A stretch of 60,000 nucleotides of DNA from Bolinopsis microptera (GCF_026151205.1 NC_087080.1:13527337-13587336); one strand, 5' to 3'. Numbered from the stretch's first letter, positions 45,201-54,703 are shown. Numbers and translations are program-made. The notes: generated from the sequence alone by a model not told the origin.

Positions 45201-48200
45201 TGTCTATTTAAAAATAATATAAAATAAAATCGATGTTCGGAGCAAAAACGGTTTTGGTGTATCTCCCCTTAATATATTATAGTAATTATACAATATAAAT
45301 TATACAATACACGTACATGTAAGTAACACTTTGTATGTCTTAATGTAATCCATCTACCTTTTATAACCGTACGCGTAGGAATAGAATATATAGCATGTTA
45401 ATCATTGTCATTCCATAATTGAATAATTAACATTAATTAATGGTTTAGGAGCTGCGACGAATACACGAGATGATTCATGATCTAATTCGGCAGCTACACC
45501 GCTACAATAACGACACCCACAACCCTCTTCAACTGGCCATGCACGACGAAGGTGAGACATGTTGTTACTTCTTTGTGGTGGAATACTTGTAATCCAGCCT
45601 AGAAAGGGAGGGGCTTTCTAAAACCTAGTTTCATTTTTACACAAAGGCTTTGTGTAAAAGTGGTGCAGGGAGAAGGGGACGGGGGTACGGGGGACCAGGG
45701 GACCGGGACGGGGGAAGTACTATAGTCTATTAATAACCCAGTCAAACTGAAGCTGCAGGAAACGAGGTGGGACATCTTGTTACTTTCTTGTGCAACATTT
45801 CAAAAAGGGTGGAGCTGTGTATATAAAAGAGTATACTTATTACTTGTGGAGGGTTCACAATGTACTGGATGTCAAGTACAGGTGCTTTTAGCTCCATTAT
45901 AGCTGCTCGGAGCGTTAGTTTGTATTTAAAACACCGTCCCCATTTAGCTAATACCTGGAACTTGTCATTTGTCTTGTAGGTTGACTTTTTAGCTCCAAGA
46001 TTAAGATACGGCCAGGCTTACTAGAATTATCAGCAATTCTTTAGTCTGTATGTTCGGGTTGTTCGAGCGTATCTTTGATCCTTTTACCACATTTGGACAG
46101 TAAGGAGGAGCCCTTTATTGAGCAATCCTTGGACTTAATATTACCCGGCAATACAATCAGTGATAATTCTTTTGTTCTCCACCAGTCCCACTGTCCCAGT
46201 GGTCGCCACTGCTGGTTACCAGTATTGTTATTTATCGACCAGATCCTTTCCATTAAGACCTGATAAACAAATTGTAACGCCACCCGGATTTATATAATTT
46301 TTGTGGTGGACTTTACAAAGGGACAATAATACAATCAATCCTCCCCAAAAGGTCATATAATCGAGGATGATTTGATTGAAAGCAGTGTTAATCGTTGTAC
46401 AATCGGGCAGAGCAACGGTAACCCCCGTGGTGAGAACAGGTGTTCTTATATCACGTAGCAAATCTATTAAACTGTCACCCCTCCAATTTAGTGAGTGTGT
46501 CCTGATTTGCAGTGCTTTGCATCGACATCTCCTTCTCTCCCTTCTTAAATCTTTTTTGTGTGGCATCATTCCAACTTTGCTTAACAATTGTTATTTGCCT
46601 TGCGTGTATCTTCTTTCAGTCCTGCTGCAGGAGTTAGCAAGACAAAGGAAGCCTACAGCAACGCCTATATAATAAAATCGGAAAGTAACATTTACCAGCC
46701 TGAGACGTTTCCTTGATCTGGACAATGCTTTGTTGTATAGTGCTGGATATGTTTCGTGTTTTTGGTTCAGTGTATTTGATATGGTCCGGTGCTGCGGTAC
46801 TGTGGAACATTCTGGAGATTCTCCTTAAACTTTTGAAAATCAGGTGTTTAACCAGATTTTGTGTGGGTCCCAAAGCCCATACAATGAAGGAGAAAGAAGT
46901 TATAATCGCTACCCAGATACATCAGGACACCACATTGCCTCAGGTTAAGAGAGAGAAATGGTTCTCTATCTGTGACATCTCCTCTAGAATTATCCTGGCT
47001 TTGGTCGCCTTCTTCTGTGCACTTCTTTCCCGACCTATCTCACTTATCAAATACACCTATCTTTTCAATAAGATATTCTCAGGGAAAATCAAAGCTATTT
47101 CTTCCGTGGTACTCCTCCCGTTTTGGCCGATCATCGTGTTCCTGAACACCCTCATTTTCAACAACCTCTCCTTCCTGCCCATGCTCAATGTAAATGATGA
47201 CGCACTGGAATCCCTGCAGTTCTTCACAAACAACCTGAGTCCTACCGCAAGTGTTCTGTTCGATTTTAGCCAGGAACTGTGTAATTATGTGGGAAATTTC
47301 TACATTCTAGGACCTCATCAAGAAGCGATACAGACCATGTATTGGGACACAGACAAGACGACCAAGGTGTTTTGGAGGAAGCAGCTGAGCGATCAGGGAG
47401 CTAGGATACCTACAGAGATAGGCGTGTGGGACGGAGACAAGTTAGAACTGAAGGAAAAGCTGGAGGAGTACAAATCTCTCCTGATTAAAGTTACTGATTC
47501 ATGTATGGGAATTGGAGACCTGTTCTTGAGGCATGGAAATGACTACAAGTCCCCCGAAGACATCGAGCAGATCTTCCAGAGCAAGTATCCTGGTAAACCC
47601 TGCCTGTTGATAGAGTTCATTGCCGCTCACCCCGATCTCAAGGTTCACTCACTCGACATACTCACTGCCAAAGACCCCACTGGAAATGTTCAACTGGTCG
47701 ACATTGTGGTGTGGGCAGGATCCGCCTCGGAGACATCCCACGGAGCAACCAACTGCTACATGATAGACCCTCACACTGGCTTGACCTGTAACTACGGCAA
47801 GTGGTACAACCCCAACTTCGTCAACACTTCCTCTGAAGGGCTGGGAGTGTACTACCCGGGGGTAGCTGAAGCTGTTGTGACAGCTGTGGAAACACACGAG
47901 AGTTTACCTTACTCGTGGTTAAACGTTGTAGGGTGGGACTGTATGGTGACTGAGGATTCTGATATTGTATTTTTTGAGGGTAACCTAGCAGCCTGGCGAT
48001 GTCCTAGGAGACTGTTCTTGTCGCTTAGCAATTTAATATATTTTATTGGTTATATCAGTTGGGTCGGCAATTAGATTTGTCCTTCTACTTAAGTCGTTTT
48101 AAAATAATGTTGAGTGGGAAACTGGGAACTGGGATATTGAAAAGGATATTATTAATTTGCTGACTAGTATGATGGGATAGAAGTTAGAACTTATTGTGAC

Positions 48201-51200
48201 CGTGTTTGAGTTGGAGTGACTTTGCTAGATAATGTTTATTGGTTTCCTTTCTTGCATATCTTAAACTTATTTGAATCGATTAAAAATTCTTGCTGCATTT
48301 GAATCAGTTGTTTGATTTTTCTTCATTAAGAACAAAATTGAGAATAGTCAAAATGTTTAAAATCAAAATTAGAAATGTTCAATATCCATGAATTGGCGAT
48401 GACTGGAATTTGATTGAAATGTTCACCCCCCGTTTTAAGATCTTAAATTGTCAATTTTTCCAGATTTCCTGGTGGAGTCACTTAAGGACGCAATAGAACT
48501 AGTCGTGAACGCTTTGATCGGGTCACGTGACAGACAAGTATCCAACACGTCCTCTCTACAAACCACCAGTGGGGTTATTTCCTGCAGTGACAATGACGTC
48601 ACTGATCTCCACAGACGATACGACCGTCCGGTAAGATGTTCTTTTCTTTTCGAACTCTGATTTTATTTTGATAAGTTTGAGTTCTGTTTTTAAAACAGCT
48701 GTGCACGGCGGACAGGTCACTTTTTCTACGGGTTTTGATATTTGATATTTCCTAAAAAGGACATTTAAAACACACTTTAGATCTCCTAAAAAGGAGATGT
48801 ATAGAATGATTGTAATAATACTGGTTATTCCATGTCCGTCTATTCTTGGGGAGGACAACTGGCTGAGTGCTAGCATGATATTTTGCTCTCCGCCACCTGG
48901 AGGGATTAGTTACTGTAACGTGTCCCCCAATAACGTGGTACTTTTACCACCTTACAACAATGGCTTGTTGTTTATTCCGAAAATTGCAACTTTGATCTCG
49001 GTTCCCCTTTCACTAAAAAGATAAGGTGGCGTGGACGGGCTACCATGCGATAAATTTGTGACATTTTCATCATGGTTTTAAAAGATCTTTTAAATGCATA
49101 CTTTGCCCGAGCTTATTGTTCATAAATCGATTCTGTTCGTGGTCAATCGAATCAAATAATTCAAACAATGCTGAATAGATTTTCACGGATTATTAAATTC
49201 TGTGATCGTTGTTTCGGTTGATAGTTTATGTGACAGTTGATGTGGTGTTAAAAGAGTGGTCGAATTATGCTCCCCGATCGTTAGCCACCACATTCGTCCC
49301 TCAACACGGTGCTCCGGGACGGGAATTATTGTTTTTATGTTAAACTAATACTTGCTTGTTCAATTGCATCATGTATAAAGTCCGTCCTTGACTTTAAACA
49401 GCACGCTTAAGAAGCTTTTGATAGAGTTCAAGGCATCGGCGACGCATGATCCATTGGAAGCTGGCATATTTTCCCGCGGTTTCGGCAGAATGACCGACAT
49501 TGGTAAAACCAGTCAAAACCGTCGTGGATTGCCGGCAAATTGTATCGAGTTTAAATCACATGCTTATTTTCCTCGAACACGTGATTGATAGACCAAGGCT
49601 TATAGTACACCTCTCTTTTCATGCTTGTTGTACTGTTTAAATGTTTATAACATTACGTTTTTTGCTGCGATGATTTAAAATATTTTCATAATGTTTATAG
49701 AATTTGAACAATGAAGACGGCCGGAGACCGACGCCCCATGTGGCTCTGCTTGTGACTCGTTTTCAAAAACTCAAACTCGCTCACAATCCTGCTATCTCTT
49801 CCATTTTGCTCCAGGAAAATTTGTTGTTGTAATTTTTGCTATAGCACGATAAAATGGTTGCGTTTGATTCAGTGGATATTGAAATTCCGAAGGATTATCA
49901 GAAAGAGAGATTTATTATTATTGAGGTATTTTTTCTCTTTTGTTTTTTTTTCTCTTTTGTTTCATTATTGTCCTCTTTTTGATAGACTGCCCGAGTATTT
50001 GTATTTTTATAAAAATGTTGTACCAGACAAATTGGTAGCTTCAAACTTCTAGAAGGGCGACTTTTGATGTTTCTTTCCGGAAAATCTCAAATGGCTCCAC
50101 AGTCACAACTTAAAAAGACTCAAACAATAATCCTCCTGAATTTAGTGATGGTCACATTAACCCCCTCCTAACTTCCAGGAGGATCTTGCAGCACTACAAC
50201 GAGAAAACTCCTTGCTGCATTCTAACCTGTTAGAGAGTAGAGAGCTAATAGCCGCACTCCGGAAGGAGATGAAGGACTTGTTAGAGAAACTAAACTCTAC
50301 TAACTCCGAAGATAGACATGTTAGGGATATGTTAGTTCAGGTACTGTACCACCTTTTACCACTTTTACCACCTTTTACCACTTTTACCACCTTTTACCAC
50401 TTTTACCACCTTTATCCGCTTTTACCATCTTTTACTATTATGCTATACCACTTTTAGTAAGACTTCATTTGTCGCATAATAGCAAGAAATTCAGAAAATC
50501 TCAGTGCTCTTGTTTGTGGGGGAGGGTAATTTACTGTTTACAGTGTTAGTATTAACGTTTAGTTAGATTGGGGCTAATATTGGGTGGACAGTACTGTGAG
50601 TGACTCAATTCAATTTCCGTCCAAAGCAGCAACATTCGATATAATACTCTGGAAATAATTTCTCTTCAAAATCACTACTTTATTTGCGAATATTGTGAAA
50701 TTTCATTCCCATCTTTTTCCAGATTAATAACCTGATCTCAACAAGTTTGCTGCAGTCCCCCGAAAAACCCAGTAACGGGTACAGTCTCGCAAATAGTCAC
50801 GATCAACATGAGTACAGCAATGTCGACATTAATGGTCAGTCATGTTTCAGACAGTCTTTAAATTGTTCTTTTGACATTTCTCATGCATGAAAATAATGTT
50901 TTTTAAAGCATGGGAACAGCATGCGTGCTGCTGCGCTCAAATAATAATTTGATCTCCGTTACATATCTTATGAAATTTGCGCTTCTTTTGATAAACATTT
51001 TAATATTGAATCTAGTGCAGAGTCTAGTGTTGGCAATTTTAAATATTCAAATCGTTGACAATTATATATTATGTATTCCAGGTACTGATATGGCATCAGA
51101 TCACAGAATGACTGCTCAGAGACTCAAAATTAAAGAGTCTCGTCTTTCAGAGTTAGAAGGGAAACTCAAGCAGTCCGTACAGGTTGGGATAGTAACTAGT

Positions 51201-54200
51201 TTAATAGTAAGACAAAATATAGCGTGGGAAACAAAATTTGACGGGTCAATTTATTGCAGGTGATGAGAAAAACTATATAACTAACTAACTCCAATATGAT
51301 GAAAGCCCTAAGAAATTATTTTCAGAATTTCAGCCACTTTGAATTTATCTTCCTTCCAGGAGCTGTCAAATACAGAATGTAAGTTGACTGCCACGCAATC
51401 CAAGTTAGCGGTGGCTGAACACAAGATTCAAGGGCTGGAACAGAGACTTCACAAACAAAAATCTAGGCCTTCCGATACAAGGTACATACATGGGTAATAG
51501 CTAGGGAGGGACATAAAATTCATATTTTCAGCATATAGCTGTTAGTATTAGCATATATTATTATAAAGCTATATGCTGAAAATGTAAATTTGTAATCTAT
51601 AATCTTGTATGACCAGGGACGGGCACGTAATCTTAGATAGTAACTATTAGAGTATTAGAGTATTAGGTCAGACGAGATACATACAGGCCAGCTTGCAAAA
51701 ACGCGACATTGACGACACCAAACTGCTAATTATATGCCCTTCCCACTTTTAGTAATTTCTGGCCGCTGTTTTAACAAGCCTCCATCTACTGTTCATCAGA
51801 GCTTGTGCTTGTAAGCTTTGCATAATCCTGGCCTTGTTATCACACGTTTACAAACAAACTTTGAACGTGTTTTTCACGTGGATGATCTTCCACAATCCAC
51901 AGCTATTTTAAGCTGCACAACTCAGACGTTTTGCTGACGTCCAGCGGCATTTTTTCATCTCTCAAGACTTCGTGATCATGTCAATGATATTAATATAACA
52001 TTGATAACGTCATTACAACTGCTTACTTATGCCGTCATCTTGTCTCAGTTCGTCGCTGCTCCTAAACCAGAAGATGGACTCGTTACAGCAGCAGCTGCAG
52101 AGCACTGAGGGCCTTCTCCGGGAGAAGAGTAAACTAATTCGTGATAAGAACGAGGTATTTTAGAAGTTATTTAACAGATCAAAGGCTATCAGGCTACATT
52201 ACATGTCTTACTTTGGGTTTAAGAATTTTCTTCGTGTGGACCAGTTCGGTTTGCTTATTATCTCCATTAACTCTGCAAACGTTTAACCACATATCTCGAA
52301 TTTTGCACGGTCAGCAAAGTTTAACGGCATATTTATCACCGCAACGGTTTTTGTTTTAATATGGCCACCGATGAGCATCTTCTTCTCACGAAGAGTTGCA
52401 CAATAAAGTATTAAGATATCATATCTTAATTCATGTTGCAAGTATCGCTCAAGTTAATATCCCAAGTTCGCGATGATCTGCGGCTAAATTCTCCCGATAT
52501 GAAAGTAAATTGTGCATGCTGAGAGTAGGGGGAGTAGAATATTAGCTGGATGTTAAAGATACGATTTGTCTCGCCAGGTTATAGATAGTTTACTTGACGA
52601 GAAGAGGAGCAGGTCCCGCTGTGAGGACTGTGCCAAGCCGAGATATGGTGCCGCTGATGACGTCACACATAACGCTACACATAATTTGACACATAATACC
52701 ACGCATACTTCTACACATAATCATTCCTATGGCAACGCCTACAATTCTACTACATACTCTCCCCGTGAGTGGTATTTATGATTTATAGTCCAATCGTTCA
52801 CCACTAGCCAGCCTTTGGAAGAGGGTTTGAAAAAACTTCCTATACAAAATTTCTACACAAAAGCTACATGTGAAAAGTGGCTTGCAGAGAGGTCTAAAAT
52901 TGCCAAAAAATGGCTGACGGTGGTGAACGGTCCTATAGAAGAGTAATCATTATTGAACCAATTGTTAATCAATTCTATTCAACTCCTTTTTTATCATAGT
53001 TACGATTTCGTTAGAACATCTCTAGGCGTCAATCCATGCCCAATATTGGCTCCAAGTTTCTCTATTCATAAATTTGTTGTTTAAACTTTTAGACAAAATA
53101 TCAAATTGGTGTCTGTCTAGATAAAAAGTAAGTTAGAATCAGCCCATGTAACAAATATTGTTAGTGCGGTCATTATGTTTTTATATGGCAATGTTCCAAT
53201 CCGGTAGAGGCTCTACTGCTCTTATTTTAGTCGGTATTTTTGGCTGGAATGTTGGTATAATTTCAGTGATTTTATCTCGGCTAAAGTTAAAAAATATTTT
53301 GAAGAGATTAATAAATGAAAAGATAACACTATACAATATAATGTACAACCTTTTGTTACCGTGTGGGAGCGATTCATGGTGTTAAAAAACACTCAGCCCA
53401 TTTAATTACAATATTGTCACACACTGGTTACTGTATGGGATCACGTATCAAGTCAATAAACTATAAAGTCAATCTAACAGGAATTTAACCTGGCTTTAAC
53501 CTGGCTTTATACTGGCTTTAACCTGACTTTAGGGGTCGTTCATATATTACGTAATCATTTTTTTTGGGACCATTTTTACCCCCCCCCCCCCCTCCGTAAT
53601 CAGTTTTACACATAGCTATTGTGTCAAAATTACACTAGCGCGGAAACCCCCCCCCCCCCCCCCCCCTCCGCTGATTACGTAATATGTGAAAGACCCCTTA
53701 TATTATGTTTACAGGTTCCTACTCGCCTCACAACCTGACTCCCTCTACAATGCAAGTATCGGACTACATCTTGTTGTGTGCTTCTAACTGGTTGGACGAA
53801 CTGCCAGAACTTATGAGAGCTCTCAGAAACGCTGTCCACAACAGCCTCATCGACTGCAAATCCGTTCAGGTATTGTGGACATTGCAGATTTGACACGTTC
53901 AATTAATACTTTTACATTTTTTTATATTAACACTTTTTTCTATTAATATTTCTTTCTATTGATACTTTATCTCCATTAATAAAATATTAACTACAAATTG
54001 GAGTGCCAAATTGAATGCTCTAAGGAATACCATTGTCTTCGATGTTCGGCTCCAATTCACTATTCACACTGCACCGTATTGCAGACGAGAGTGAACGAGA
54101 GGAAGGCAACATGGGCGATGACGGAGGTATCCAGACTGTCTACAAGACTTGATGCAGTGTACAGGCTCCTGCAGCACGTGGAGAACTTGTCTTGTCAGCA

Positions 54201-54652
54201 GCCACCCTCCAGACTCATGCACTCTCTTCAGCATGATGTGAGTTAAATGAGGATTACATTTTTTTAAACCAGCAGAATATTTGAATATCTGATCGAGTAT
54301 GACTTAAAATGAAGTTTGTTTACGTTTAATCATTGCCATAAATTCCCATTTAATTTATAGCATAATCAAACTTGGCCATTTTGAAAGTTTCTGTTTCAAG
54401 GTACAATCCAAAGATCACGAGATCAAGTCCCTGAACGACAAACTCCTGAAACGCAGCAAAGACGTTCAGAAACTAAGATCAAGAGTAGAAGAACAGGACA
54501 AACAGAGAATTAAACAGAAGATGTTCAAGAATAACCTGGCTGGACTGAACCCGTCCATCCTCAGCAAAGTTATTGACACGGAAACAGTGCTGCGGGAGGC
54601 CCACAAGTCACTTGAGAAGCGGATGATCGCTAAGGAGAACCATTATTCGTAG
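21251..54652 (+). CDS. Centrosomin / CDK5RAP2 / myomegalin-like centrosomal coiled-coil protein, 32 exons
   Basis: Exons: 21251-21269, 21503-21585, 22093-22203, 22538-22614, 28375-28420, 35833-35895, 37298-37402, 37547-37639, 37867-37983, 38303-38442, 39407-39503, 39699-39779, 40102-40242, 40661-40762, 41082-41172, 41278-41441, 41880-42026, 42654-42818, 42927-43091, 43337-43472, 43623-43717, 45449-45551, 48464-48630, 50179-50340, 50723-50834, 51082-51182, 51360-51481, 52049-52154, 52578-52764, 53715-53869, 54085-54237, 54401-54652. All junctions are GT-AG and phases chain to 1285 residues. Exons 3-4 (residues about 35-97) encode centrosomin motif 1, with DLKKANFSLKLKIYYLE followed by NVQLKVEKENLAKEL. 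In this family CM1 binds and activates the gamma-tubulin ring complex at centrosomes and other microtubule-organising centres. Most of the rest is heptad-rich coiled coil, with non-helical inserts such as the T-H-N repeat in exon 29. I could not identify a CM2 at the C-terminus. The start ATG has G at +4. Confidence 0.88.
21634..22085. repeat. 37-bp minisatellite abutting the CM1 exon acceptor
   Basis: About 12 copies of GATATGCTAAATCTAATCCC followed by CAGTTTGCCCCACACTA. The array fills intron 2 and runs into the acceptor of exon 3 (GTTTGCCCCACCACAG, ending 22092). Each unit carries a pyrimidine-CAG resembling a 3' splice site. Confidence 0.9.
22615..23460. other. Intron 4, proximal part
   Basis: AT-rich intron sequence with no other feature seen. 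Confidence 0.5.
23467..25475. mobile_element. Composite repeat element with inverted ends (GGACAT-rich)
   Basis: The left end (G-run, GTGTCACGTCCGTCTATGTC) and right end (GACATAGACGGACATGACAC, C-run) are inverted copies. Both inner borders carry CTCATAGAATCCAAAAAGGA in direct orientation. Between them are a 10-bp GGACATAGGC array (23535-23620), CGGACAAAAA repeats (23708-23770), a long CTC-rich tract, and a 20-bp AATGTCCGTCCGAGTCCGCC array (25240-25400). It is probably a transposon-derived block expanded by tandem duplication, in intron 4 of the centrosomin-like gene. The open frames here are repeat artefacts. Confidence 0.6.
23785..25220 (+). repeat. 1.4-kb polypyrimidine (CTC/CAGTCCTCCTCC) tract
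   Basis: Almost pure pyrimidine on the plus strand, built from CTCCTC and CAGTCCTCCTCC units broken by GGGTCC or GAGTCC. Mirror-rich homopyrimidine DNA of this length can form triplex (H-DNA). It lies within the transcribed intron. Confidence 0.9.
25500..26429. other. Intron 4, middle part
   Basis: AT-rich sequence with short local duplications (TCTATATTCTGCTATATTATA near 26225-26310). No gene recognised. Confidence 0.5.
26470..26493. repeat. (CA)n microsatellite
   Basis: About 12 CA units. Confidence 0.95.
26689..26850. repeat. 12-bp satellite, about 13 copies
   Basis: AGTACGCC(C/T)CAT units with minor variation. No coding meaning on either strand. Confidence 0.9.
27300..27579 (+). promoter_or_regulatory. 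Candidate internal promoter of the centrosomin-like gene
   Basis: An inverted CCAAT box (ATTGGCTAAT, 27320-27329) and a CACGTG E-box (27336-27341) lie about 240 bases upstream of an ATG exon. They sit in otherwise plain intron 4. Promoter function is inference from spacing and the downstream exon. Confidence 0.4.
27580..27692 (+). CDS. Candidate alternative first exon of the centrosomin-like gene (CM1-less isoform)
   Basis: ATG-initiated open frame encoding 37 codons plus two bases, beginning MSYDLAFRLINDNW and ending at a GTAAAT donor. Phase 2 is exactly what exon 5 (28375) needs, completing GGA (Gly) and continuing into SVVDSLSS. The resulting protein would be 1226 residues, replacing residues 1-97, including CM1, with this 38-residue start. 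In Drosophila, testis cnn isoforms use alternative first exons that lack CM1 and act on mitochondria-derived structures. The parallel is suggestive, not proof. The alternative is a chance frame, but codon content, donor, phase and upstream boxes agree. Confidence 0.55.
27693..28374. other. Intron between the candidate alternative exon and exon 5
   Basis: AT-rich, with no further feature except short ATTAATC repeats near 28020. Confidence 0.5.
28535..28855 (+). other. Unassigned open frame in intron 5
   Basis: Open for about 100 codons, with a proline/alanine run, the stretch LPFEFWFYKSRRE, and a possible donor GTATGC near 28795. It starts after TTATGTAG, which could be an acceptor. FWFYKSRR is faintly like the cap-binding region of eIF4E-class proteins, but too short to assign. 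It may be a decayed exon. Confidence 0.2.
28860..30468. other. Intron 5, left of the receptor gene
   Basis: AT-rich with no gene recognised. A 20-bp direct duplication (GAGATGGTACATTAACAAGT) is at about 30206-30246. It should include the 3' untranslated region of the minus-strand receptor. Confidence 0.5.
30469..31575 (-). CDS. Divergent class A-type seven-transmembrane receptor, intronless, nested antisense
   Basis: A 368-residue frame with seven hydrophobic segments at about 24-44, 56-79, 101-124, 138-160, 207-236, 252-278 and 299-321. Extracellular N-terminus with sequons NLS (6) and NIS (19). TM7 ends LVNAAINPLIIVLRSS, a variant of the NPxxY motif. The position after TM3 reads ART instead of DRY, and TM6 lacks the usual CWxP. 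A basic tail of about 45 residues follows. This fits the large lineage-specific rhodopsin-like families of early-branching animals. Ligand unknown. The gene lies wholly inside intron 5 of the centrosomin-like gene on the opposite strand. The start at 31575 precedes a short hydrophilic N-terminus, and no signal peptide is seen. Confidence 0.85.
   Translation of the reverse strand: MNLRVNLSESGNKPEDAINISRLSFTITNLILCVPIILLNLFVVNHYRNQFRKFVPCMFFLMSSSDGLMAMSVVIESALIIKQYWEKTVIEPDMIENKALVVVTILWNLFYRVSTFVNAVLCVARTVKAKLPFYRINMKLAVSSVAFYILLWVPVAAFEYHGISSRPHIHKKAFSMSYGQLGLEIAGIFYKKYDSPNKKKGIKTYYGLIVGFILNLIPFIIPCILSLVCLVILVRSLRKPAPNNESAARKIYVTITVTCITFLFVLCTSLSTLYQLVAKIIISLILDKRINEDVNKNLYPLFLLTLPLVNAAINPLIIVLRSSELKTELFKVLHLTSVQGSVVLNPSGSRQRKSLRYSQNGMMRSGNG
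32039..32276 (+). pseudogene. LINE reverse-transcriptase C-terminal fragment
   Basis: The frame contains RSRWRMLGHVLRG and, 20-odd residues later, LPGRRGRPQSN. These correspond to the R-WLGHVLR and GRRGRP blocks at the C-terminus of endonuclease/RT polyproteins of RTE-like and related LINEs. The upstream RT domain is absent, so this is a 5'-truncated insertion. Confidence 0.7.
32285..34870. repeat. Array of TAAATTTCGTCACA motifs with an orientation switch
   Basis: About ten forward copies of (G)TAAA(T/C)TT(C/T)GTCACA (near 32298, 32443, 32595, 32762, 32951, 33098, 33247, 33402, 33560) are followed by inverted copies TGTGACAAAGTTTAC or TGTGACAGAATTTAC (near 33905, 34060, 34215, 34535, 34697, 34848). 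Between about 32950 and 33560 the spacing is near 150-155 bp. Larger direct duplications overlie it: about 310 bp (33065 and 33370) and about 625 bp (33811 and 34439). No open frame of note. Confidence 0.75.
34980..35832. other. Intron 5, distal part
   Basis: AT-rich, nothing else recognised. Confidence 0.5.
36885..37081 (+). promoter_or_regulatory. Possible second internal promoter and short ATG exon
   Basis: CACGTGGGCGG (36891-36901) and CCAAT (36909-36913) precede an ATG frame 37052-37081 (MSVSVMTLFE) ending at GAG|GTTTGG in phase 0, the phase of exon 7. Such a short frame could arise by chance. Confidence 0.2.
37228..37307 (+). repeat. 40-bp tandem duplication of the exon 7 splice acceptor
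   Basis: Two copies of GCGTTGTTTTCACAAGATAT followed by AATATCGCAGGA(A/G)CTGTTGA. Both carry the same acceptor CGCAG. The downstream copy (exon start 37298) keeps the frame. The upstream copy (37258) adds 40 nt and runs into a stop. Confidence 0.9.
38414..38714 (+). repeat. 37-bp minisatellite that includes the exon 10 splice donor
   Basis: About eight copies of CTTAGTAACTTTACTTCTAC followed by TAATGCTAGGTTGGTTA. The first copy forms the end of exon 10 (coding, to 38442) and its donor CTAG|GTTGGT. The rest are intronic and carry the same donor-like site in decaying form. Confidence 0.9.
42101..42207 (+). repeat. 33-bp tandem array of CRE palindromes (TGACGTCA)
   Basis: Perfect TGACGTCA octamers at 42101, 42134, 42167 and 42200, exactly 33 bp apart, in intron 17. 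The spacer is (C/T)CATTGTCACATGGTTTCAC-like. TGACGTCA is the full CREB/ATF consensus. Regulatory use is inference. Confidence 0.85.
43854..45272. mobile_element. 1.4-kb fold-back element with 0.64-kb near-perfect arms
   Basis: Left arm 43854 to about 44491 is the almost exact inverted complement of about 44635 to 45272, with one homopolymer indel and a few substitutions near the loop. The loop is about 140 bp. Ends are TTAAGGGGAGATACACCAAA and complement. If TTAA is the target duplication, the element begins GGGGAGATACACC and suits a TTAA-specific (piggyBac-like) mechanism. An 85-codon frame (44146-44403 and its mirror) has no recognised family. The element lies in intron 21. Confidence 0.85.
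46725..48074 (+). CDS. Membrane-anchored ATP-grasp protein, intronless, nested
   Basis: 449 residues from the ATG at 46725; the frame is open for a few codons upstream without another ATG. Hydrophobic segments lie at about 8-36, 85-105 and 120-145. A soluble region follows with ATP-grasp features: FWRKQLSDQGARIPTEIG, SLLIKVTDSCMGIGDLFL (lysine and glycine-rich loop), LIEFIAAHPDL, LDILTAKDPTG, and the terminal GWDCMVTEDSDIVFFEGN carrying the Mg-ATP acidic and Asn residues. It most resembles the sugar-transfer-associated ATP-grasp group (PF14397 type), which joins a carboxylate to an amine or thiol using ATP. The substrate is unknown. It is uninterrupted inside intron 22 of the intron-rich centrosomin-like gene, same strand, so retroposition or gene transfer is possible. 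Confidence 0.75.
   Translation: MLCCIVLDMFRVFGSVYLIWSGAAVLWNILEILLKLLKIRCLTRFCVGPKAHTMKEKEVIIATQIHQDTTLPQVKREKWFSICDISSRIILALVAFFCALLSRPISLIKYTYLFNKIFSGKIKAISSVVLLPFWPIIVFLNTLIFNNLSFLPMLNVNDDALESLQFFTNNLSPTASVLFDFSQELCNYVGNFYILGPHQEAIQTMYWDTDKTTKVFWRKQLSDQGARIPTEIGVWDGDKLELKEKLEEYKSLLIKVTDSCMGIGDLFLRHGNDYKSPEDIEQIFQSKYPGKPCLLIEFIAAHPDLKVHSLDILTAKDPTGNVQLVDIVVWAGSASETSHGATNCYMIDPHTGLTCNYGKWYNPNFVNTSSEGLGVYYPGVAEAVVTAVETHESLPYSWLNVVGWDCMVTEDSDIVFFEGNLAAWRCPRRLFLSLSNLIYFIGYISWVGN
48631..50178. other. Intron 23
   Basis: No further exon fits the phase. An open frame near 49388-49588 looks fortuitous because its acceptor would place a stop in the phase-0 frame. Confidence 0.5.
50341..50452. repeat. 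TTTTACCACC short tandem repeat
   Basis: About ten imperfect copies directly downstream of the exon 24 donor. Confidence 0.85.
53532..53697. mobile_element. Family A MITE, 166 bp, next to the exon 30 acceptor
   Basis: GGGGTCGTTCATATATTACGT and the inverted right end ACGTAATATGTGAAAGACCCC, flanked by TTA (53529-53531, 53698-53700). The interior contains C12 and C20-type runs. Only 14 bases separate the duplicated TTA from exon 30. Confidence 0.85.
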
Positions 54653-54703
54653 TAGACTGATCCCAATTAGATATTTGTAGCTCCCGTCTTGTGGATATTA
54701 GTA

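Noticed and set aside
49388-49588. Possible extra centrosomin exon in intron 23
   Set aside because: The required phase runs into a stop within three codons, and exons 23 and 24 already join in phase.
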